From JBEEOW01 sp041191405 (GTDB lineage: Bacteria > Bacteroidota > Bacteroidia > Cytophagales > UBA9547), in NCBI GenBank assembly GCA_041191405.1, contig JBEEOW010000002.1, positions 191,154-255,153 of the forward strand: a stretch of DNA of 64,000 nt, given 5' to 3'. The stretch's first letter is position 1. Every line of letters starts with the position of its first letter. Position numbers and translations under genes: made by a program. The notes beneath the pieces were generated by a model. It made no database searches. It was not told where the DNA came from and saw nothing but the letters and a program-made list of their open reading frames with translations. This document shows, piece by piece, positions 16,451 through 24,624 of this stretch.

Positions 16451-16492
16451 AATAATCCAAGATTTACATTAAAATGTAAATCTTGGATTATT
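16451..16492 (+). terminator. Terminator of the hemL-dcd operon
   Basis: Perfect 20-bp stem (16451-16470 / 16473-16492) with a 2-nt core, then a T run. It rules out an upstream start for the next gene at 16483, which would lie inside the stem. Confidence 0.85.
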
Positions 16493-16539
16493 ACTTTTTA
16501 CATTTTCATATACATAATTCTTATAAAATTAACTACAAC

Positions 16540-17844
16540 ATGTTATTAGCCATTCCATTCATATTATTGCTAGCATTAATTGTAATTGCACCCTTAACTA
16601 TGCCCAAATTATGGCATCATTATTACAAACATACTGCAATTACACTTGGTGCAGGCGTTGGTTTGTATTACATATTATATGAAGCTCATGGAGGTACAAC
16701 AACTTTTCATACATTCTGGGAATATTTATCTTTTGTACTGTTTCTCAGTGCATTATTTATTGCATCAGGTGGAATTTATATTCATGCTGATATACAAAAT
16801 ACCGCAAAAAACAATGTAATTTTCCTTTTAGCAGGAGCAGTAATTTCAAATATAATTGGTACTACTGGAGCAGCCATGTTACTAGTTCGTCCATTTATTA
16901 GGTTAAATAAATATAGAATAAAACCTTATCACTTGGTATTTTTTATATTTATTGTCTGTAATTTAGGCGGTTCACTAACTCCAATTGGTGACCCTCCCCT
17001 ATTTCTTGGCTTTTTAAAAGGTGTACCTTTCTTTTTTACACTCAATAAATTGTTTGGTTACTGGGTGTTGGCTATTGCTTTATTATTAGGTATATTTTAT
17101 TTAAAAGATAAAAAAGACGAAAATACAGTTGATGGTGACGAAGTAAAAGCAAGTAACAAATTCATTATCAATGGAAAAAGAAATATCATTTGGTTAGCAG
17201 TAATTATTGGAGCAATATTTATTGACCCAAATTTATTTCCATCACTACCAACATTGCATATTGAAGGACATCATTATTCATTTATTAGAGAAGTAATTCA
17301 ATTAACTGCGGCAGTATTGTGTTTTAAATTTGCAAAACAAAGTGCATTAACAGGCAATGGTTTTGATTTTGAGCCAATTAAAGAAATTGCATTTATCTTT
17401 TTTGGTTTATTTTTAACCATGATGCCAGCTTTACAAATTGTAGCTGATTTTGCAAAAACACCTGAAGGACAAGCCATGTTTACACCAAATACAATGTATT
17501 GGGCATCAGGAGTTTTCTCTGCATTTTTAGATAATGCACCAACTTATTTAAATTTCTTAACAGCAGGATTGGCTAAATTTGGATTGTCAATTGATAATTC
17601 GCAAGATGTGATTCAATTTGCTAACTCAGAAAATGCGATTTATGTAATTGCGATTTCGCTTGGTTCAGTGTTTTTTGGAGCTATGACTTACATTGGTAAT
17701 GGACCTAATTTTATGGTAAAATCAGTAGCTGAGCATCTTGAAATTAAAATGCCTTCTTTTATTGACTATATCTTTAAATTTTCAATTATCTATTTATTAC
17801 CTGTATTAACTATTACTTTTGGGGTTATGTGGGTGATGAATTAA
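16540..17844 (+). CDS. nhaD: NhaD-type sodium:proton antiporter
   Basis: 434 aa from the ATG at 16540, with about 10-12 membrane segments. The first helix starts at residue 1 (MLLAIPFILLLALIVIAP). Key family segments: FIASGGIYI, AGAVISNIIGTTGAAMLLVRPFI, NLGGSLTPIGDPPLFLGFLKGVPF (the re-entrant, ion-binding GDPP motif of the IT superfamily) and FLDNAPTYLNF in the second half. The Asp and Thr residues in these motifs are those associated with sodium binding. Expected to exchange cytoplasmic Na+ for H+ across the inner membrane; a role in citrate or arsenite transport (same superfamily) is less likely given the NhaD-like motifs. Single gene between two terminators. Confidence 0.85.
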   Translation: MLLAIPFILLLALIVIAPLTMPKLWHHYYKHTAITLGAGVGLYYILYEAHGGTTTFHTFWEYLSFVLFLSALFIASGGIYIHADIQNTAKNNVIFLLAGAVISNIIGTTGAAMLLVRPFIRLNKYRIKPYHLVFFIFIVCNLGGSLTPIGDPPLFLGFLKGVPFFFTLNKLFGYWVLAIALLLGIFYLKDKKDENTVDGDEVKASNKFIINGKRNIIWLAVIIGAIFIDPNLFPSLPTLHIEGHHYSFIREVIQLTAAVLCFKFAKQSALTGNGFDFEPIKEIAFIFFGLFLTMMPALQIVADFAKTPEGQAMFTPNTMYWASGVFSAFLDNAPTYLNFLTAGLAKFGLSIDNSQDVIQFANSENAIYVIAISLGSVFFGAMTYIGNGPNFMVKSVAEHLEIKMPSFIDYIFKFSIIYLLPVLTITFGVMWVMN

Positions 17845-17880
17845 AAAATTAAAGCAATTATAAATATCAAAACATTTAAC

Positions 17881-17920
17881 TTGAAAACGAACTTTACATT
17901 GTATTAAAGTTCGTTTTCAA
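17881..17920. terminator. Bidirectional terminator between convergent genes
   Basis: 16-bp perfect stem (17881-17896 / 17905-17920), 8-nt loop, between the antiporter gene and the convergent cyclophilin gene. Confidence 0.8.
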
Positions 17921-17941
17921 ATTTAGATTAATCAATTTACA

Positions 17942-18580
17942 TTACCATGCTGCACCTTTACTTTTTTGTTCAGCAATAATTTTATAAATAACTTTTTTCT
18001 TAACTAATTTAGCAGTTACAGTCATTCTAATATCAGTTAAAGGTCTGTCTCTATTATCTTTAGGTGCAACAGAAATTGCATCAACCACATCCATACCAGT
18101 AATAACTTTTCCAAAAACTGTATAATTTTTATCTAAAAAGTGCGTACCATTTTTAGCTTGCACAATATAAAACTGACTTCCACTTGATGCTTTCGCAGGA
18201 TTATTTGTTCGAGCTGCAGCAACTACACCTCGGTTATGTGTCAATGAATCAACAAATTCGGCAGGAATAGTGTAGCCAATATCGCCCATTCCGTCATTAT
18301 TTTTATCTTCATCTTGCGAAAGTGAATCTCCACCTTGAATCATAAATTCATTGATTACTCTATGAAAAGTTGTTCCATTATAAAAACCTCTTTGCGCTAA
18401 CTTGATAAAATTTTCTTTGTGTTTTGGTGTTGCATCAAACAAAATCATTTGAATATCACCGTAACTTGTATGTATTGAAATTAAATAATCCTTTTTAGGA
18501 TTAGTATTTTGTTGTGCAAATAAGTGTATTCCAAATGATAAAACGAATACAATGAATGTGAATATAGATTTGATTTTCAT
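17942..18580 (-). CDS. Cyclophilin-type peptidyl-prolyl isomerase, periplasmic
   Basis: 212 aa. Signal peptide (hydrophobic run 5-20, cleavage after HLFAQ), then a single cyclophilin domain of about 150 residues: ISIHTSYGDIQMILFDATPKHKENF, FYNGTTFHRVINEFMIQGGD (the catalytic Arg lies in FHRV and Phe/Gln in FMIQGGD), GVVAAARTNNPAKASSGSQFYIV and FGKVITGMDVVDAI. It catalyses cis-trans isomerisation of Xaa-Pro bonds and assists protein folding outside the cytoplasm. Insert ...DEDKNNDGMGDIGYTIPAEF is usual for the bacterial secreted group. Located 44 nt downstream of ligA, so the two may share a transcript. Confidence 0.92.
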   Translation of the reverse strand: MKIKSIFTFIVFVLSFGIHLFAQQNTNPKKDYLISIHTSYGDIQMILFDATPKHKENFIKLAQRGFYNGTTFHRVINEFMIQGGDSLSQDEDKNNDGMGDIGYTIPAEFVDSLTHNRGVVAAARTNNPAKASSGSQFYIVQAKNGTHFLDKNYTVFGKVITGMDVVDAISVAPKDNRDRPLTDIRMTVTAKLVKKKVIYKIIAEQKSKGAAW

Positions 18581-18624
18581 AGTGTTAATTCAAGCTTATT
18601 ATAATTTGTAATTAAATATAATTC

Positions 18625-20637
18625 CTAACCTAACATTGCAACAAAATCATCTTCTGATATAATTTTAACGCCGAGTTTGGTTGCTTTTTCGAGTTTGCTC
18701 GGCCCCATATTTTCACCAGCAACCACATAATTTGTTTTTGCTGAAATAGACGAAACTATTTTTCCGCCATTGGCTTCAATTTTGGCTTTTATCTCATCTC
18801 TACTGAAATTTGTAAACACGCCAGAAACAACAAATGAATTACCTTCAAGTGCATTACTTTCTACAATTACCTCTTTTTCAACTATTTCAAATTGTAAACC
18901 AGCTTGTTTTAGTTGCTCAATAAGTTTTTTATTTTCTTCTTCTGAGAAATATAAAATCACGGATTCTGCAATGCGCTCGCCAATTTCTGGCACTTCAATC
19001 AACTGTTCTTTGCTTGCAATACTCAAAGCATCAATATTTTTAAAATACGAAGCTAATTTCTCTGCAACTGTTGCACCTACAAACCTGATTCCCAATGCAA
19101 AAAGTACTCTTTCAAATGGAATTTCTTTTGATTTTTGGATAGAATCAATTACGTTTTGAGCCCATTTTGAAGAACTTTTCTTTAAGGATTGTACTTGCTC
19201 AAATTGTAGTGTATATAAATCGGCAAATGTTTTTATAAACTCTTTTTCAAAAAATAAATCTATTGTTTCTGGTCCTAAACCATCAATATTCATAGCTTTT
19301 CTATGAATAAAGTGCTCAAACTTTGCCTTTATTTGCGGCGGACATGCTTTTTCATTGGGGCAATAATGGTTTGCCTCGCCTTCTTTTCGAACCAATGGCG
19401 TTTGACAAGCTGGACATTCTGTGATATAAACAATTGGTTCTGCATCGGTTGGACGTAAACTCAAATCTACCCCAACAACTTGTGGAATAATTTCGCCACC
19501 TTTTTCAACTTTTACAGTATCATTTATCTGTAAACCAAGTCGTTCTATTTCGTTTGCATTATGTAATGATGCTCTTTTAACCACTGTTCCTGCCAACAAA
19601 ACAGGTTTTAAATTAGCCACAGGAGTGATTGCTCCTGTTCTTCCAACTTGGTATGAAATACTTTCAAGTATTGTACTTGCTTGTTGCGCTGCATATTTAA
19701 ATGAAATTGCCCAACGTGGAGATTTGGCTGTAAAACCTAACTCTTCTTGCTGACGATAATTGTTTACTTTAATCACAATTCCGTCAGTATCAAGTGGTAA
19801 TTCAAGGCGTTTTAATTCCCAATACTGAATAAACTCCCAAACATCGTCAATAGTTTTACAAGTTCTAAAGGTATCACTTACATTAAAACCTACTGATTTT
19901 AAAAGGGTTAAAGAATCGCTATGATTTTGTGTTGGTAAATTTTCACCCAATAAATAATATAAATAACAATCAAGTTTGCGTTTAGAAACTTCGGCTGATG
20001 ATTGTAATTTCAATGCTCCCGAAGCTGCATTTCTTGGATTTGCCAAAGGAGCTTCGCCAATGTCAATTTTTTCAGCATTTATCTCATCAAAAACAGATTT
20101 TGGCATAAAAACCTCACCTCTAACTTCAAATTTAGGAGGTAATTTATCTGATTTTATTTGTAATGGTATCGTCCTGATTGTCTTAGCATTGGCAGTAATA
20201 TCATCACCTTTAACACCATCGCCACGAGTTACAGCTTGTACTAAAATACCGTTTTCGTAAGTCAAACTTATTGCAACACCATCAAACTTTAATTCACAAA
20301 CATATTCAAAATCAAATTCAATGGTCTTTTTAATTCTTTCATCAAAATCAATTAAATCTTCTTTTGAATAAGTATTTCCCAACGAAAGCATTGGGTATTT
20401 ATGCACTACAGTTTCGAAATTTTTAGAAATAGTGCCACCCACTCGCTGACTTGGAGAGGTTGGAAGTTTCAATTCAGGAAAAGTATTTTCGAGTTTAATT
20501 AACTCAGCTAAAAGTTTATCAAACTCTAAATCAGAGATTTCACTTTTACTGTTTTGATAATATTGCTCGTTATAATAATCAATTTTATCGCTTAAAACTT
20601 TGATTTGATTGGCTGCTTCTTGTTGCGAAATTTCCAT
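18625..20637 (-). CDS. ligA: NAD-dependent DNA ligase
   Basis: 670 aa, full length. Seals nicks during replication and repair using NAD+. Domains in order: Ia (about 1-75), adenylation domain with the nucleophile K117 in CELKFDGVAISL, OB fold, a four-Cys zinc finger (CPACQTP ... HYCPNEKACPP, about residues 408-432), helix-hairpin-helix repeats (about 500-585) and a C-terminal BRCT domain (about 590-670, NSFVVSGVFTNFSRDEIK). All catalytic residues are present. Cytoplasmic. No clear promoter is visible in the 97-bp gap upstream, which holds the ompA terminator. Confidence 0.98.
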   Translation of the reverse strand: MEISQQEAANQIKVLSDKIDYYNEQYYQNSKSEISDLEFDKLLAELIKLENTFPELKLPTSPSQRVGGTISKNFETVVHKYPMLSLGNTYSKEDLIDFDERIKKTIEFDFEYVCELKFDGVAISLTYENGILVQAVTRGDGVKGDDITANAKTIRTIPLQIKSDKLPPKFEVRGEVFMPKSVFDEINAEKIDIGEAPLANPRNAASGALKLQSSAEVSKRKLDCYLYYLLGENLPTQNHSDSLTLLKSVGFNVSDTFRTCKTIDDVWEFIQYWELKRLELPLDTDGIVIKVNNYRQQEELGFTAKSPRWAISFKYAAQQASTILESISYQVGRTGAITPVANLKPVLLAGTVVKRASLHNANEIERLGLQINDTVKVEKGGEIIPQVVGVDLSLRPTDAEPIVYITECPACQTPLVRKEGEANHYCPNEKACPPQIKAKFEHFIHRKAMNIDGLGPETIDLFFEKEFIKTFADLYTLQFEQVQSLKKSSSKWAQNVIDSIQKSKEIPFERVLFALGIRFVGATVAEKLASYFKNIDALSIASKEQLIEVPEIGERIAESVILYFSEEENKKLIEQLKQAGLQFEIVEKEVIVESNALEGNSFVVSGVFTNFSRDEIKAKIEANGGKIVSSISAKTNYVVAGENMGPSKLEKATKLGVKIISEDDFVAMLG

Positions 20638-20680
20638 ATAAACTCAATTAAATAATGAAAGCAATTTAATATTAAAAACA

Positions 20681-20710
20681 AAAATAGACACCATTTCTAG
20701 TGTCTATTTT
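20681..20710 (-). terminator. Terminator of the OmpA-family gene
   Basis: 11-bp stem (20681-20691 / 20700-20710), 8-nt loop, with a T-rich tail on the minus strand, between ompA and ligA. Confidence 0.8.
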
Positions 20711-20734
20711 CTTAATTTTTAACTAATAAAACTA

Positions 20735-21547
20735 TTAATCTCCAATAGTTTTTACTTCAGTTCTACGGTTACGAGCTTTATTTGAAGGAGTATCGTTTGG
20801 AGCTACAGGTTTTAAATCGCCATAACCTTTTGCAATTAAACGAGATGGATTAATTCCTCTTTCTTGCAAATATTTTTTAACAGCATTTGCTCTTTCTTGT
20901 GAAAGAACCAAGTTTTTAGCTGGGTCTCCTTGATTATCAGTATGTCCGGCAATTTCAACTCGTTTTCTAACATCTTCTTTTAAACCTTGTGCTAATAAAT
21001 TTAAAGCCTTAAAAGATTCAGGTTTGATAGTAGCTTTTCCTGTATCAAAATACACATTATCAAGGTTATACGAATCTAAATAACGAGTTACAACTTTAAT
21101 TTGTAATACTTGTTCAAAATCAACCGGACCTTCAAATTTAGGAATATCCATTTCTCCAAAATTGAAATTTTTCCCAAATTTATCAATGCTTATTTTATAT
21201 TTTTTACCTGCTGGTAACAATACATTGTACCTACCTTCAACATTGGCAACAACACTAATTTTTACCTTTAAGGCTTCATTTACAATATTTATAACTGCAT
21301 CTTGCTCAGGTATTTTATCAAAATCGGTAATTAAAAACCTAACCAAAGCCAATGAGTCAGTTGCAACCAAAGAATCAACTACACCAATGCTTTCACCTGC
21401 AGGCACTTCTACAACTTTAGATGTTTGAGGCAAATTTGTAGTTTTAGTAGTAGTAGTAGTTTTGGTAGTTGTAGTTTTAGTAGTTTGAGCAAAACTTGCA
21501 TAGCATGCTCCCACTCCAAACATTGTGGCTAAAAGTATATTTTTCAT
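20735..21547 (-). CDS. OmpA-family peptidoglycan-binding protein
   Basis: 270 aa. Signal peptide (cleavage after ASFAQ, about residue 21), then a low-complexity Thr/Lys tract (residues 22-40, from a GT-rich repeat), a beta-rich middle domain of about 110 residues that resembles a carboxypeptidase-regulatory-like fold, and a C-terminal OmpA domain (about 165-268). The OmpA domain has VYFDTGKATIKPES, the peptidoglycan-binding IAGHTDNQGDPAKNLVLSQERA and KARNRRTEV. It anchors the outer membrane to the cell wall; there is no N-terminal beta barrel, so it is probably a periplasmic or lipid-independent anchor rather than a porin. Monocistronic, with promoter and terminator visible. The Thr tract may vary in length between strains. 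Confidence 0.88.
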   Translation of the reverse strand: MKNILLATMFGVGACYASFAQTTKTTTTKTTTTTKTTNLPQTSKVVEVPAGESIGVVDSLVATDSLALVRFLITDFDKIPEQDAVINIVNEALKVKISVVANVEGRYNVLLPAGKKYKISIDKFGKNFNFGEMDIPKFEGPVDFEQVLQIKVVTRYLDSYNLDNVYFDTGKATIKPESFKALNLLAQGLKEDVRKRVEIAGHTDNQGDPAKNLVLSQERANAVKKYLQERGINPSRLIAKGYGDLKPVAPNDTPSNKARNRRTEVKTIGD

Positions 21548-21554
21548 TTTTTTC

Positions 21555-21562
21555 TAATTTTG
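21555..21562 (+). promoter_or_regulatory. -7 box for the phosphodiesterase gene
   Basis: TAATTTTG on the plus strand, 64 nt before the ATG at 21627. It lies between the divergent OmpA start and the OmpA -7 box. Confidence 0.45.
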
Positions 21563-21595
21563 GTTGAAATAATTGCTAATATTAAGCATCGAAAA

Positions 21596-21603
21596 CAAAC
21601 ATA
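21596..21603 (-). promoter_or_regulatory. -7 box for the OmpA-family gene
   Basis: Minus strand TATGTTTG (TAnnTTTG), 48 nt before the ATG at 21547. Confidence 0.5.
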
Positions 21604-21626
21604 CGCAATTTAATAAAAAAAGCTAC

Positions 21627-22130
21627 ATGAGAATTGGTCTAATTTCAGATACACACAGTTATTTATGTGAAAAAGTATTTTTTCACTTTAAAGATGTTGA
21701 TGAAATTTGGCATGCTGGCGATGTTGGTAATGTAGAAGTTTGGGACAAATTATCAGAATTTAAACCCTCCGTTGGTGTTTATGGAAACATTGACGACCAA
21801 ACAATTAGGTCTATTTTACCTGAATATCAATTTATAATTAGAAATACCGCAAGAATTTTAATAATTCACATTGCAGGTGCTCCAGAAAAATATAATACCA
21901 GAGTAAATCAATTAATTAAAGAATATCAACCTCAATACTTAATTTGTGGACACTCGCATATTATAAAAATTGTTAATGATAGAGTAAAAAAAGTGCTTTA
22001 TATAAACCCTGGTGCAGCAGGTGTTCACGGTTTTCATCATATTAGAACATTGTTACGTTTTACTATTTCAGAAAACGGACAATTAACTGATATGCAAGCT
22101 ATTGAGTTAGGAAAAAGAGGGAGTGTTTAG
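21627..22130 (+). CDS. YfcE/MJ0936-type metallophosphoesterase
   Basis: 167 aa from the ATG at 21627; the family begins exactly with RIGLISDTH, so longer starts are rejected. Calcineurin-like metal-binding motifs are complete: DTH (residues 8-10), GDVGN (about 36-40), GNID (near 59) and GHSH (near 113-116). Members are manganese-dependent phosphodiesterases of about 160-180 aa that hydrolyse phosphodiester bonds in small substrates; the physiological substrate is not known. No signal peptide; cytoplasmic. Monocistronic and divergent from the OmpA-family gene. Confidence 0.9.
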   Translation: MRIGLISDTHSYLCEKVFFHFKDVDEIWHAGDVGNVEVWDKLSEFKPSVGVYGNIDDQTIRSILPEYQFIIRNTARILIIHIAGAPEKYNTRVNQLIKEYQPQYLICGHSHIIKIVNDRVKKVLYINPGAAGVHGFHHIRTLLRFTISENGQLTDMQAIELGKRGSV

Positions 22131-22421
22131 TGGTTTGAAATATAGTTTTCATTTATAAATATCACCTCTACTAATCCTAGTTACCATTAGATTCAAACAA
22201 GGACTAATTTAAGACTTTTAAACATTTTCTATTAATGAATAAAGCCAATTTTTACAATTTGAAAAAGAAATCAAATTGCTCTAATTGATATTTGGTTGAT
22301 GAAAAAAGATTTTTAAATAATGAATTATATAAATTACGAACTATTTTTAAAATAAAACCATCCTTTTTTTAGCTATTATTATTATTATTATTGCAATTCA
22401 ACTTAAAAAACACATTTCAAT
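22131..22421. other. 291-bp intergenic region, no gene seen
   Basis: Very A/T-rich; contains no open frame of note, no clear terminator and no matching -7 box. The only structure is the (ATT)6 run. Confidence 0.6.
22375..22392 (+). repeat. (ATT)6 microsatellite
   Basis: Six perfect ATT units, 30 nt upstream of the LamG gene start. Its place in the promoter region means a change in copy number could alter expression. Confidence 0.85.
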
Positions 22422-23684
22422 ATGAAAAAAATATTACTTATCCTTTTAACTGTTTGCTTTACTGCGCAGTTTTCATTAGCACAAAATCCTAATAATTTAG
22501 GTATTGTTGCAAGCTTTAAATTAAATAATAACTCGATTGATAATTCTAAAAACAATATTAAAGCTACGGCTGTATTAGGTGAATGGACATCAGATAGGCA
22601 TAATATTGAAAAAAGTTCGTTCAATAGTTTAAGTTCTAATGATTATATTTCAGTTGATGATACTTTATTTTTAAATAAACTCCTGCAAAAGGATTTTACT
22701 TTTACATGTTGGATTAAATATAATTCAAATTACAGCACTGGTACAGTTTTATATCTAAAAGGGTTATTTTCATTAAGTAATCAACAATATATTGCTGTTG
22801 GTGCAAAAGATATATCTGATTCATACAATAAGAACTTCACAATATGGAATCATTTTGCTATAACATTTTCAAAAGATACTGTAAGTGAATATTTAAATGG
22901 TGTATTTGTGAAAAAATATAAAATCACTAGGAATTCAAGTTTACCCAAATGTGAAATTGCAAAAAACTTAAATGCTCAAATTGATGATATTTTCTTTTTT
23001 GACAAAAAACTTTCATTAGTTGAAATCAATCAAATTCAAAATTCATCTAACATTAAGGATTTGGCAATAAACTCGCCATTGAATTTTGATTTAAATACTT
23101 TAATTAGAGGTCGAAACAGTTTTTCAAATTGTTCAACAACAAAAGCAGACTCAAACACAGTAGATTTATTGGTCAAATTCAAAGCAACTTCAACTTCTGC
23201 AACTTTAGATTTAAACTTAAATAATGCTTCATTAGAATCTAGACTAGGTTTAACTTCTGCACCAAATACTTGCCAAGCAATCCAATCAAACAAAAACCTA
23301 AGAACTGATACTTTTACAGGTTTAACAATTGGCAATGAATACACTGTGCGTATTGAAATTGGTGGAGATGCAGCGCTTGGTTATGCAAGAACTGCTATAG
23401 CTAACAATGCTTCTATAACTTTGGTTGGTGGCACTGTTACAGGTGTTGAAAATAATTCTAAACTTACATTTAGCATTGCTCCAAATCCATCAAATGGTAA
23501 TTTTACTTATATTTCTGATGAAAATGCTGATATAGTTATTTCTGATTTGTTAGGCTCTAAAGTTGCTGATTTACAGAACGTAAGTCCTAACCAAAACATT
23601 GATTTACAATTATTAAAAGGTATTTATTTATTAAATGTTAGCAATTCAAAAGGTTCAAAAATTGAGAAATTAGTGATTGAGTAA
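22422..23684 (+). CDS. LamG-like T9SS cargo protein
   Basis: 420 aa. Signal peptide (cleavage after SLAQ, about residue 20). A LamG/concanavalin A-like beta sandwich follows (about 25-205): FKLNNNSIDNSKN at the start, DFTFTCWIKYNS, WNHFAITFSKDTVSEYLNGVFV and IDDIFFFDKKLSLVEI, the usual strand landmarks. A second beta-rich domain (about 215-335) is followed by a type A T9SS sorting domain (from about 345, with APNPSNGNF, LKGIYLLNVS and KIEKLVIE at the end). It should be exported and fixed to the cell surface; LamG domains bind glycans or proteins, so adhesion or polysaccharide binding is likely. No catalytic motif was seen. Confidence 0.88.
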   Translation: MKKILLILLTVCFTAQFSLAQNPNNLGIVASFKLNNNSIDNSKNNIKATAVLGEWTSDRHNIEKSSFNSLSSNDYISVDDTLFLNKLLQKDFTFTCWIKYNSNYSTGTVLYLKGLFSLSNQQYIAVGAKDISDSYNKNFTIWNHFAITFSKDTVSEYLNGVFVKKYKITRNSSLPKCEIAKNLNAQIDDIFFFDKKLSLVEINQIQNSSNIKDLAINSPLNFDLNTLIRGRNSFSNCSTTKADSNTVDLLVKFKATSTSATLDLNLNNASLESRLGLTSAPNTCQAIQSNKNLRTDTFTGLTIGNEYTVRIEIGGDAALGYARTAIANNASITLVGGTVTGVENNSKLTFSIAPNPSNGNFTYISDENADIVISDLLGSKVADLQNVSPNQNIDLQLLKGIYLLNVSNSKGSKIEKLVIE

Positions 23685-23705
23685 TTATTTTGTTCATGGA
23701 CGGTT

Positions 23706-23732
23706 AAGGGTGGTTTTAATCAAATCACCCTT
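23706..23732. terminator. Hairpin between convergent genes
   Basis: AAGGGTG (23706-23712) pairs with CACCCTT (23726-23732) around an A/T loop with partial pairing; overlaps the 3' end of the oxygenase gene. Confidence 0.55.
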
Positions 23733-24321
23733 TCAACCAACCAGTTACACTCATTCTTCTAGTATTTGTCACTAAAACCTCATGTACCAATTCATCACTT
23801 TTAAAAAATACAGTATTCCCTTGCTTGGGTTCAATTTTGGTGTTTCCTTCGGTTTGGTGAATTAATAATTCTCCACCATCTTCGGTCTGCCAATCAGCAT
23901 TTAAATAGCTAATCATTGAGTATTTTCTGTTTGAATTTTGCTGAAATTGATCCAAATGTTTGCTATAAAATGCTCCTTTTTCAAACATTGAATAATGAAA
24001 TTCATAATCAGTAATTCCTGTATAACAAGTCATATTCATATACTGAACAAATTCGTCCATCAAATCTAAAAAATCATTTTGACTTTGATTTTCATGTTTT
24101 CTATCTAACCAATAAATTTCATCAGAACGCACATTTTTGTTCTGAATTAAATTTTCAGTATTCCCTACACCAGCAGATTTAAATTTCTGATTATCACACA
24201 AACTCAACAAATTACTTTTTAAATCATTTGCCAAACTATCACTTAAAAACTGATTCGAAAAACCTATTTTATTATCTAACAAACTACTAATCAACAATTC
24301 AAAATTATTTTCCAAAATCAA
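23725..24321 (-). CDS. 2-oxoglutarate/Fe(II) oxygenase, prolyl-hydroxylase type
   Basis: 198 aa. The double-stranded beta-helix iron site is visible: HLDQF gives the His-x-Asp pair (H139 and D141, approximate), the distal His lies in DELVHEVL, and TRRMSVTGW supplies the Arg that binds 2-oxoglutarate; GGELLIHQTEG and NTVFFKS fill the usual strands. It resembles the short SM-20/P4H group, which hydroxylates a Pro or Lys in a protein target; in bacteria known targets include translation factors, but none can be named here. Cytoplasmic, no signal peptide. Upstream lies a 303-bp gap holding heptad element A. Confidence 0.85.
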   Translation of the reverse strand: MILENNFELLISSLLDNKIGFSNQFLSDSLANDLKSNLLSLCDNQKFKSAGVGNTENLIQNKNVRSDEIYWLDRKHENQSQNDFLDLMDEFVQYMNMTCYTGITDYEFHYSMFEKGAFYSKHLDQFQQNSNRKYSMISYLNADWQTEDGGELLIHQTEGNTKIEPKQGNTVFFKSDELVHEVLVTNTRRMSVTGWLKG

Positions 24322-24624
24322 GTTTTAAAATTCAGGCTAAAAATATAGCTATTGGGTACAAGGTAGGGAAAATAGTTGATAGTTAAGAGTTGAGGGTTAA
24401 GAGTTATTTTGAAATATAATATTAGAAAAATAAAACACTGAACTCTAAACTCTAAACTCTTAACTTTAAATAAACATTGCATTATAGTTCAAACAAGCAA
24501 ATAATTTAATATTTTAGCAGATTAATTGAATAGATAATTTGTTGGCAAATATTACTGATTGAAAACTTTTCTGTTCAACAAATTATTAATTACTAATCAT
24601 TAATTACTAATTACTTACAAATTC
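24322..24624. other. 303-bp intergenic region with heptad element A
   Basis: Divergent region between the oxygenase and helicase genes. Apart from the heptad element at 24374-24468 it is A/T-rich; no small gene or clear -7 box was seen. Confidence 0.6.
24374..24468. repeat. Bipartite heptad element A (5 + 5 units)
   Basis: Left arm 24374-24408: five 7-bp units of type AGTTAAG / AGTTGAG. Spacer of 25 nt. Right arm 24434-24468: five units of type AACTCTA / AACTCTT, roughly the reverse complement of the left arm, so a hairpin of about 25-30 bp can form. The units are degenerate but the 7-bp period is kept throughout. Confidence 0.75.

Noticed and set aside
16483..16539. Longer start for the NhaD-like gene
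   Set aside because: It lies inside the terminator stem of the dcd transcript; the hydrophobic first helix begins at 16540.
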